NCBI GenBank assembly: GCA_020637675.1
Contig: JACKKD010000002.1
Coordinates: 868,001-932,000 of the forward strand
Length of the DNA: 64,000 bases
Source: Paracoccaceae bacterium
GTDB taxonomy: Bacteria > Pseudomonadota > Alphaproteobacteria > Rhodobacterales > Rhodobacteraceae
Direction: 5' to 3'
Shown one piece after another: positions 35,479-41,933 of the stretch. The position numbers and the translations under genes were made by a program. The number at the start of each line of letters is the position of its first letter. Within the stretch, counting starts at the first letter, position 1. The notes under the pieces were generated by a model, which was not told the origin of the DNA, ran no database searches, and worked only from the letters and a program-made list of their open reading frames with translations.

Positions 35479-35889
35479 CTAGGGCGCCGCGAAGGTCGCC
35501 AGATAGGCGATCACGTCGGCGCGTTCCTCTTCCTTTCGAAGCCCGGCGAAGCTCATCTTCGTTCCGGGCACGTAGCCCTTCGGATTTTCGAGGAGATGGC
35601 CGATCTCCTCCTCGGTCCAGACGAGACCTTCGGCTGCCTTCGCCTTCATCGCGTCCGAATAGGCGAAGTCCGCAATGCTCGCCGCGGGGCGGCCGACGAT
35701 GCCGTTGAGCACCGGGCCGACCTTGTTCTTAGCGTCTGCCCCGACGGCATGGCAGGCGGCACATTTCTTGAAGACCTTCTCGCCCTTCGCGGCGTCGCCC
35801 GCCGCGTCGGCCCGCGCGGCAGGCGTCGCCAGCGATGCCGCCGCGACGGCCAGTGCCGCGGTGAACGTGGTTCCTGCCCTCATCCCCAT
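35479..35889 (-). CDS. Class I cytochrome c (c2/c550-like)
   Basis: A 136-residue periplasmic cytochrome c with signal peptide (to ARAD). Heme attachment is CAACH (Cys43, Cys46, His47), GPVLNGIVGRPAAS is typical of class I cytochromes, and Met112 in PGTKMSF is the sixth ligand. It sits between the formaldehyde genes and xoxF, the place where Rhodobacter and Paracoccus have a c-type cytochrome (cycI). It probably carries electrons from the XoxF cytochrome to a terminal oxidase. GGGAGG lies ten bases before the ATG. Confidence 0.85.
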   Translation of the reverse strand: MGMRAGTTFTAALAVAAASLATPAARADAAGDAAKGEKVFKKCAACHAVGADAKNKVGPVLNGIVGRPAASIADFAYSDAMKAKAAEGLVWTEEEIGHLLENPKGYVPGTKMSFAGLRKEEERADVIAYLATFAAP

Positions 35890-35910
35890 TCCTGCCGGTC
35901 CTCCCTTCGC

Positions 35911-36768
35911 TCAGGCGGCGTGCAGCCGCTCGGCATGCCAGTTGACGTGGTCCTCGCCGAAGCTCGCGACGAAGAAATAGCTGTGGTCGTATCCCGCCTG
36001 GATCCGGAGCACCCCGGGCTGGCGCCGACCGGCCATGAGCGCGGCCAGCGCCTCGGGGCGCAGGAGGTCGAGGAACTGGTCGTCCGCCCCCTGGTCGATC
36101 AGGATGTCGCGCTCCCAGCCGAGGTCGGCGAGCAGGAGGCAGGCGTCGTAGACCGCCCAGTCCGCCTCGTCCTCTCCGAGGTAGGCCGAAAGCTGTTTCC
36201 GGCCCCAGTCCGACCGGGTCGGATTGACGATCGGTGCGAAGGCCGAGACCGAGCGGTAGAGGCCGGGGTTGCGGAAGGCGAGGGTCAGCGCGCCGTGCCC
36301 TCCCATCGAGTGGCCGGTGATCCCGTGCGCCTCGCCGACCGGGAGCGCCGCCTCCACGACCCCGCGCAACTCGCGCGTGATGTAGTCGTACATCTGGTAA
36401 TGCGGCTTCCAGGGGTCGCGCGTGGCGTTGACGTAGAAACCCGCGCCCTGGCCGAGGTCATAGGCGCCGTCGTCGGCCACCCCCGGCCCGCGGGGCGAGG
36501 TGTCCGGAAAGACGAGCGCGATCCCGGCCTTCGCGGCATGGGCCTGCAGCCCGGCCTTCACCATGGCGTTCTCGTGGGTGCATGTCAGCCCCGATAGATA
36601 CCAGAGCACCGGAACCGGCCCCAGTGCCGCCTGTGGCGGCAGATAGGCGCCGAAGGTCATCTCGGTTCCGCAGACCGCCGAGGCGTGGCGGAACACCGAC
36701 TGTGTTCCCCCGAAGCTTCGGCTTTCGGAGACGAGGTGCAGGTGTTCGGTCATCGCGCCGTCGCTCAT
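35911..36768 (-). CDS. fghA: S-formylglutathione hydrolase
   Basis: A 285-residue esterase-D-type alpha/beta hydrolase: S-formylglutathione + water to glutathione and formate. The nucleophile Ser154 is in GHSMGGHGAL, the acid in IDQGADDQFL, and the His in GYDHSYFF, with YLSGLTCTHEN forming the oxyanion region. It lies downstream of the formaldehyde dehydrogenase gene on the same strand and completes the glutathione route for formaldehyde made by XoxF. The AGGA before ATG 36768 supports that start. Confidence 0.92.
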   Translation of the reverse strand: MSDGAMTEHLHLVSESRSFGGTQSVFRHASAVCGTEMTFGAYLPPQAALGPVPVLWYLSGLTCTHENAMVKAGLQAHAAKAGIALVFPDTSPRGPGVADDGAYDLGQGAGFYVNATRDPWKPHYQMYDYITRELRGVVEAALPVGEAHGITGHSMGGHGALTLAFRNPGLYRSVSAFAPIVNPTRSDWGRKQLSAYLGEDEADWAVYDACLLLADLGWERDILIDQGADDQFLDLLRPEALAALMAGRRQPGVLRIQAGYDHSYFFVASFGEDHVNWHAERLHAA

Positions 36769-36919
36769 CGGTCCATCCTGGGGGCGGGCAAGCCTCGTTC
36801 GGGGCCGGACTCGCCCGCGCGGGCATCCGGCCGGCTGCCGCCGGACGATCTGGGGTCTGCGGGGGCTGGCCCCCCGCCTTGATGGTGACTCCGGCCCGGG
36901 TGCCCGGACCGGACGGAAC

Positions 36920-38047
36920 TCAGTAGACGACGACCGAGCGGATGGATTCGCCCGCGTGCATGAGGTCGAAGCCCTTGTTGATCTCGTCGAGTTTCAGCGT
37001 GTGGGTGATCATCGGGTCGATCTCGATCTTCCCGTCCATGTACCAGTCCACGATCTTAGGCACGTCGGTGCGCCCGCGCGCGCCGCCGAAGGCGGTGCCT
37101 TTCCAGACCCGCCCGGTGACGAGCTGGAACGGCCGCGTCTGGATTTCCGCCCCTGCCGGCGCCACTCCGATGATGATCGACTGGCCCCAGCCCCGGTGGG
37201 TGCATTCCAGGGCGTCGCGCATCACCTTGACGTTGCCGGTGCAGTCGAAGCTGTAGTCCGCCCCGCCGATCTGGTCGAAGGGCGTCTTCGTCATGTTGAC
37301 GATCTCGGCCACGACGTTGTCCACTTCCTTCGGGTTGAGGAAATGGGTCATCCCGAAGTGTTCGGCCATCGGCACCTTGGCGGGGTTGAGGTCCACGCCG
37401 ATGATCATGTCGGCCCCGGCGAGGCGCAGCCCCTGGATGACGTTGAGCCCGATCCCGCCCAGGCCGAAGACCACCGCCTTCGCCCCGATCTCCACCTTGG
37501 CGGTGTTGATCACCGCGCCGATGCCGGTGGTCACGCCGCAGCCGATGTAGCAGATCTTGTCGAAGGGCGCGTCCTCGCGCACCTTGGCGACCGCGATCTC
37601 AGGGAGCACCGTGTAGTTCGAGAAGGTCGAGCAGCCCATGTAGTGCAGGATCGGATCGCCATCGAGGGTCGAGAAGCGCGAGGTGCCGTCGGGCATGACG
37701 CCCTTGCCCTGGGTGGCGCGGATCGAGGTGCAGAGGTTCGTCTTGCGGCTGAGGCAGGACGGGCACTGGCGGCATTCGGGCGTGTAGAGCGGGATCACGT
37801 GATCGCCCTTCTTCACGCTGGAGACGCCTTCGCCCACCTCGACGACGACGCCCGCGCCTTCGTGCCCGAGGATTGCCGGGAAAAGCCCCTCGGGGTCGGC
37901 GCCGGACAGGGTGAACTCGTCCGTGTGGCATATGCCGGTGGCCTTGATCTCCACCATCACTTCGCCCGGGCGCGGCCCGGCGAGGTTCACCTCCATGATC
38001 TCGAGGGGCTTGCCCGCCTGGACGGCGACGGCCGCACGTGTCCGCAT
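36920..38047 (-). CDS. adhI: S-(hydroxymethyl)glutathione dehydrogenase (class III alcohol dehydrogenase)
   Basis: A 375-residue zinc-dependent, NAD-linked dehydrogenase that oxidises S-hydroxymethylglutathione, formed from formaldehyde and glutathione, to S-formylglutathione. Catalytic zinc ligands are visible at Cys40 and His62 (GHEGAG), and the structural zinc site at Cys92, Cys95, Cys98 and Cys106. The Rossmann motif is FGLGGIGLNVIQG. It matches AdhI/FlhA of Rhodobacter and Paracoccus in length and in lying next to fghA and the cytochrome and xoxF genes. In those organisms formaldehyde-responsive regulators control it. Confidence 0.94.
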   Translation of the reverse strand: MRTRAAVAVQAGKPLEIMEVNLAGPRPGEVMVEIKATGICHTDEFTLSGADPEGLFPAILGHEGAGVVVEVGEGVSSVKKGDHVIPLYTPECRQCPSCLSRKTNLCTSIRATQGKGVMPDGTSRFSTLDGDPILHYMGCSTFSNYTVLPEIAVAKVREDAPFDKICYIGCGVTTGIGAVINTAKVEIGAKAVVFGLGGIGLNVIQGLRLAGADMIIGVDLNPAKVPMAEHFGMTHFLNPKEVDNVVAEIVNMTKTPFDQIGGADYSFDCTGNVKVMRDALECTHRGWGQSIIIGVAPAGAEIQTRPFQLVTGRVWKGTAFGGARGRTDVPKIVDWYMDGKIEIDPMITHTLKLDEINKGFDLMHAGESIRSVVVY

Positions 38048-38159
38048 AGTCTTCCTCCCAATAAGAAATCTGGCGATTTCTTACCCTGTCTTCCGGGGCC
38101 TTGGCAGCCCCCTTGCAGCCTTGCCGACGAGTATAGGCGGGGGGGAAGACCGGACAATT

Positions 38160-38215
38160 GATACCTTAGTTTGTGAATCGGCCCCTTGGGTCGATCCGCG
38201 CCGTGCGCCTATACT
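38160..38215 (+). promoter_or_regulatory. Putative activator site and promoter upstream of the gene at 38244
   Basis: GATACCTTAGTTTG (38160-38173) resembles the site at 28723 (10 of 14 bases). Downstream are TTGGGT (about 38186-38191), an 18-base spacer and TATACT at 38210-38215, a fair sigma-70 promoter 29 bases before the ATG. Confidence 0.4.
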
Positions 38216-38243
38216 GCCTGCAACCGCGAGGGGAGGACGCGCC

Positions 38244-38843
38244 ATGAAGACCATCCGCGCAGGGTTCGCCGCGGCGGCGCTCGCGCTGGCTGCCGTGCTG
38301 CCCGTGGCGGCGGAGACGGGCGATCCCGACTGGCCCTGCGTCCAGCGCAAGACCGGGCCCATGTCGGCGGCCGTGCTCTGGCCCGGCCCTCTGCCCGAGG
38401 TGCCGGTCGCCGGGGCCGCGGCCGACCTCGCCGCGGCCCTCGCGCTCCGCCGCGTGAGTCTCGAGGAGGCGGCCGCGCGCGTCGCGGGATTCGCCGGGGC
38501 GAACCGGCCCGATGCCGCCACGCTCGGCGCCATCTTCCGCGACGCCTTCGAACGCATCGACCGCGACCGTACCCGGCTGATCGGCGGCATTTCCCGCTAT
38601 GCCCACGCGCAGGCGGCACTCGCCGCCAGGATCGACCTTGCCCATGCGGAGTTCGCGCGGATCGAGGCCGGGAAGCAGCCCGACTTCGACCGGCTCGACG
38701 CGCTGGAAGATCAGATCGACTGGGACGAGCGGATCTACCGCGACCGCGAGCGTTCGCTCACCTATGTCTGCGAGACGCCGGTGCTGCTGGAAAAGCGCGC
38801 CTATGCGGTGGCTCAGATGCTCAAGGAATACCTGCCCGAATAG
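38244..38843 (+). CDS. Exported protein of the methanol oxidation cluster, unknown function
   Basis: A 199-residue exported protein, signal peptide to about residue 23 (VAAETG). The mature part is helical with two cysteines (DWPCVQRK near the start and TYVCETP near the end) that probably form a disulfide, and a charged helical middle (IDLAHAEFARIEAGKQPDFDRLDALEDQID). No catalytic motif is recognised. The ATG follows GGGGAGGAC. Its stop codon abuts the stop of the opposite-strand metallohydrolase gene with no base between. Similar proteins occur in XoxF clusters of Rhodobacteraceae. Confidence 0.7.
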   Translation: MKTIRAGFAAAALALAAVLPVAAETGDPDWPCVQRKTGPMSAAVLWPGPLPEVPVAGAAADLAAALALRRVSLEEAAARVAGFAGANRPDAATLGAIFRDAFERIDRDRTRLIGGISRYAHAQAALAARIDLAHAEFARIEAGKQPDFDRLDALEDQIDWDERIYRDRERSLTYVCETPVLLEKRAYAVAQMLKEYLPE

Positions 38844-39875
38844 TCACTCCCATTCCAGCTCGGTATAGGCCGCGGTCGCGTTGCGGGCGTTGTAGAGATC
38901 GAAGAGCCGCCAGTGCGCCGCCTCCGTGACGCCGATGTTGCGGGTGGCCTCCGACAGCGGCGATCCCGCGGCGAGTGCCGCGCGCGTATCGGCGGCGAGC
39001 GTGTCGAGGTAGCGGGCGAGGGGGGCCGCGCCCCCGGGCCAGGGCAGGGCGGGGCCGCCGTGGCCGGGGACGACGAGGGGTGCCTTGCGCGCGGTGAGCC
39101 GCCCCAGCACCCCTTGCCAGCCCGGGAGCGACCCGTCGAGTGCCGGTGCATGTTCGGCAAAGACCAGGTCACCGGCGAAGAGGACGCCCGTCGCGCTGTC
39201 GGTGGCGATGAGGTCGGTGGCCGTGTGGGCGGTCGGCTCGGCCTCGAGCGTGAGGACGCGGCCGCCGAGGTCGATCCCGGTCCGCTCCGCCACCTCGCGG
39301 TCCACCCGGGGAAGCGCGGTGCCGAGGAACCCGGGCGCACCGATCCGCGACCCGAATCCCTCGGCGTAGGACACGGCGCGGTCGGCAAGCGCGCGGGCGA
39401 GCCCCGCGCGGCCCACCACCTCGGCCCCGGCCTCGGCGAGAGGCGCCGCGCCATAGACATGGTCGGGGTGCATGTGGCTGAGGACGAGGGCGCGGATCGG
39501 CAGGCCGGTGCGCGCACGGATGGCGAGGTAGACCGCTTCCCCGACGGCCCGCGAGCCGCCCGCGTCGATCACCGCGACCGCCTCGCTGCCGATCACGAAT
39601 GCGATGTTGGCGACGTCGCCGCGGTTCTCGGCATCGGGCTCGGCGATCGCGCCGCGGTGGGCGAAGACGCCGGGGGCGATCTCGGTGAAGGAGAGGTCCG
39701 CGACGGGGCGGGGGGCGCAGCGGGGCGCGCCCGCCGCCTCCTCCGGCACCGCGGGCGGACGCTCCGACAGTGCCGCCATGCAGGCCGACGGGGTATCGGC
39801 GCCGTAACCGGGCAGGAGCGCGACCCGGCACGGGCCCCCGGCGGCGAGGCAGAGGGTGACGAACGCCTCGAACAT
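38844..39875 (-). CDS. Quinoprotein relay system zinc metallohydrolase (SoxH-like MBL fold)
   Basis: A 343-residue metallo-beta-lactamase-fold hydrolase. The ligand set is complete: HMHPDH at 134-139, His217 (AHTATD), Asp236 (FAGDLVF) and His272 (GHGG). It starts at ATG 39875 with GGGAGG upstream. The first 15 or so residues look like a short, poor signal peptide. SoxH-related hydrolases of this kind occur with PQQ dehydrogenases and SoxYZ-like carriers. By analogy with SoxB/SoxH it may release a group from the carrier cysteine. No substrate is established. It is divergent from the second SoxYZ-like gene. Confidence 0.8.
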   Translation of the reverse strand: MFEAFVTLCLAAGGPCRVALLPGYGADTPSACMAALSERPPAVPEEAAGAPRCAPRPVADLSFTEIAPGVFAHRGAIAEPDAENRGDVANIAFVIGSEAVAVIDAGGSRAVGEAVYLAIRARTGLPIRALVLSHMHPDHVYGAAPLAEAGAEVVGRAGLARALADRAVSYAEGFGSRIGAPGFLGTALPRVDREVAERTGIDLGGRVLTLEAEPTAHTATDLIATDSATGVLFAGDLVFAEHAPALDGSLPGWQGVLGRLTARKAPLVVPGHGGPALPWPGGAAPLARYLDTLAADTRAALAAGSPLSEATRNIGVTEAAHWRLFDLYNARNATAAYTELEWE

Positions 39876-39934
39876 CGCGGACCTCCCGCCGCCGATCCTG
39901 ACCGCGTTCGTGCCCCGGCGCCACACATCCGAAA

Positions 39935-39970
39935 GGTTGAATTCTGGTGCTGCCGCGCCTGTGCTACACT
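39935..39970 (+). promoter_or_regulatory. Putative promoter of the second SoxYZ-like gene
   Basis: GGTTGAATT at 39935-39943 and a -10-like TACACT at 39965-39970. The same GGTTG to -10 spacing (about 30 bases) is seen before 28775, where the half-site is GGTTGCATT and the -10 is TAGACT. Confidence 0.35.
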
Positions 39971-39995
39971 CCGCGAACTCGGAGGGAGGACCGGC

Positions 39996-40811
39996 ATGAG
40001 AGAGTTTCCGCACCGCGCGGCGCTGGTGGCGCTGGCACTTGCTTTCCTGCCCGTTGGTTCGGGTGCGGCCGAGGCCCCGATGATCGAAAGCCCGACCTGG
40101 GGCGAGATCGCCGGCGACATCGTCGGCGACGCGGTTCCTGCGGACGGCGCGGCACTTCTTGCGCTCGACACGCCGCTGCGTGCGGAGGATGCGGCCACGG
40201 TGCCCGTCGTCATCACCCAGACCGATCCCGGCCCGTCGATCACCGGCCTGAAGCTCGTCATCGACGAAAATCCAGCGCCGCTGGCCGGCAGCTTCGCCTT
40301 CGGGCCCGCGATGCATCCCCTGAAGTTCGAGGCACGGGTGCGCGTGAACCAGTACTCCAACCTCCGCGTCATCGCCGAGACGGCGGAGGGCAGTTTCATG
40401 ACCGGACGCTTCGTCAAGGCATCGGGCGGCTGTTCCGCCCCGGCGACGAAGGACCCGGCGGCGGCCCTCGCGGGCATGGGCGAGATGCGGCTGAAGCTCT
40501 TCGCGCCCGAGCCGGCGCAGGTGTCCGGCCAGCGGCGCGAGGCCCAGATCATGATCCGCCACCCCAACTACTCGGGGCTCCAGCGCGACCAGATCACCCA
40601 GCTCTTCATCCCGGCGCATTTCATCGACCGGCTGGAGGTGCGGCAGGGCGACGAGATGCTCTTCACGATGGAGGGCGGCATCTCGATCTCGGAAAACCCG
40701 GTCTTCCGCTTCGACTACACCGACAACGGTGCGCCGGCGCTGACAGTCCATGCGACGGACACCGAGGGCAACGTCTTCGACGCCGAGCTTCCGAAGGACC
40801 CGCCGGCTTGA
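39996..40811 (+). CDS. Quinoprotein dehydrogenase-associated SoxYZ-like carrier protein (copy 2)
   Basis: A 271-residue exported fused SoxY-SoxZ-like protein (signal peptide to about GAAEAP). The single cysteine, Cys146 in KASGGCSAPA, is in the same place as Cys138 of copy 1, and the two proteins align throughout (ENPxP, RVxVNQ/RIN, RVIAETAEG, HPNYSGLQRDQITQLFIP). GGAGGGAGGA precedes the ATG. The frame continues upstream only as a shadow of the opposite-strand metallohydrolase. The two copies are diverged enough to be old paralogues, perhaps with different cargo or partners. Confidence 0.8.
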   Translation: MREFPHRAALVALALAFLPVGSGAAEAPMIESPTWGEIAGDIVGDAVPADGAALLALDTPLRAEDAATVPVVITQTDPGPSITGLKLVIDENPAPLAGSFAFGPAMHPLKFEARVRVNQYSNLRVIAETAEGSFMTGRFVKASGGCSAPATKDPAAALAGMGEMRLKLFAPEPAQVSGQRREAQIMIRHPNYSGLQRDQITQLFIPAHFIDRLEVRQGDEMLFTMEGGISISENPVFRFDYTDNGAPALTVHATDTEGNVFDAELPKDPPA

Positions 40812-40817
40812 GGCGGA

Positions 40818-41171
40818 TCAGAAGCAGGTGATCTCCGCCTCCGCCTGGGCGCGGCGGAGGGTGGCGACGGCCTCGGTCGCCACGTGCATCGTCTTGAAGG
40901 CCGAAAGCTGCTCGCCCGTTCCCTGCTGGAGCATCAGCACCGTCTCGGCCTCCACATACCTGTCGTAGGGCAGGATTGAGGCGATGACGTCGATCGAGCA
41001 GGCGCATTTCCTCAGCGTGATGCGGTCCTGCCCGTTGGCAGCCATGCAGCCGAAGACATAGTCGGCCCGGGCCTCCGTCGGGTAGTCGTTCAGCCGCTCG
41101 GCCAGGTCCTGCGCCGAGGCCGCGGGGGCGGCCAGAAGGGCGGCGAGGGCAAGAGCCGGCGCGCGCGTCAT
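40818..41171 (-). CDS. Small exported four-cysteine protein of the methanol cluster
   Basis: A 117-residue exported protein (signal peptide to PAASAQ, residue 21). The mature part has exactly four cysteines: Cys42, a CAC pair (56 and 58), and Cys116 one residue from the C-terminus. The pattern suggests two disulfides or a metal site. The rest is helical. It overlaps the upstream gene by four bases, forming a two-gene unit, and converges on the SoxYZ-like gene with a six-base gap. No function is known to me. Confidence 0.68.
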   Translation of the reverse strand: MTRAPALALAALLAAPAASAQDLAERLNDYPTEARADYVFGCMAANGQDRITLRKCACSIDVIASILPYDRYVEAETVLMLQQGTGEQLSAFKTMHVATEAVATLRRAQAEAEITCF

Positions 41172-41842
41172 TCCGCCGCTCCCGGGACGAAGGTGATCGC
41201 GTTCGTGTAGCCGGGCCCATCCGAGCCGTCCGGCGCGGGGGCGCTGGCCCTCAGCGTGTAGTACCAGCCGGGCACGGCGTCAGAGACCTGCGCGGTGATG
41301 GCGAGGTCGGCAAAGCCGGCCATCCGGTCGCGCGCGGCATCCTCGGCGAAGGGATGCAGGACGAGTTCCTGACCGGTGACTGTCTCCCCGCCCGCGAGGC
41401 TGAGCGTGACGGGGCGCACCTCGGCCTCGGCCAGCATCGCCTCCTTGATCCGGTTGCGGATGTAGAAGGGGCTGCCGCCCGCCTGGTTGGCCATGTCGCG
41501 GAGCACCGTTTCAAGGAAATACATGATCAGCGGATTGCCTACCGAGGCCGGGAATCGGCCGGCCTGCTGGCGGTGCTGGCCGTCCTCGACCGTCAGTTCC
41601 ACCTCGTCGCCGGGCCGGAGCGCGAGGACGAGCGCCTGCGGGGAACCGGCAAGGGGTGCCTCTCCCGCGCGTTCCGGCGCCGAGCGGCCGGCGCGTGCGA
41701 CCGAATAGGCCAGCTCGCTGCCCTCCGCCATGCCGTCGAGCACCCCTTCGCGGAAGAGAATCTCGTAGCCCGGCGCGGCCTCTGCCACGCCCCCGTCGCC
41801 AAGGCCCGCAAGCAACGCCAGCAACACGATCCGCAGCCGCAT
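41168..41842 (-). CDS. Exported protein of the methanol oxidation cluster, unknown function
   Basis: A 224-residue exported protein with signal peptide (MRLRIVLLALLAGLG, cleaved near AEAAP). The ATG at 41842 follows GGGAGGGAGGA. The mature body is beta-rich with strands such as LVLALRPGDEVELTVEDGQ and AITAQVSDAVPGWYYTLRA. It lacks cysteines and has no recognised catalytic motif. It precedes and overlaps the four-cysteine protein gene, so the two probably act together in the periplasm. Confidence 0.65.
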   Translation of the reverse strand: MRLRIVLLALLAGLGDGGVAEAAPGYEILFREGVLDGMAEGSELAYSVARAGRSAPERAGEAPLAGSPQALVLALRPGDEVELTVEDGQHRQQAGRFPASVGNPLIMYFLETVLRDMANQAGGSPFYIRNRIKEAMLAEAEVRPVTLSLAGGETVTGQELVLHPFAEDAARDRMAGFADLAITAQVSDAVPGWYYTLRASAPAPDGSDGPGYTNAITFVPGAAE

Positions 41843-41933
41843 GCCCTCCTCCCTCCCTGGAAGATGCCGTTTCCACTGCAAGGGTAAGCCGCCGCCGCCC
41901 CAAGTCACCAAGGACTTTGGTCGGTGCTTTCGC

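Noticed and set aside
36857..36876. GC-rich hairpin between adhI and fghA as a terminator
   Set aside because: The stem is good but there is no T-run on either strand, and the two genes are expected to be expressed together, so the call would be weak.
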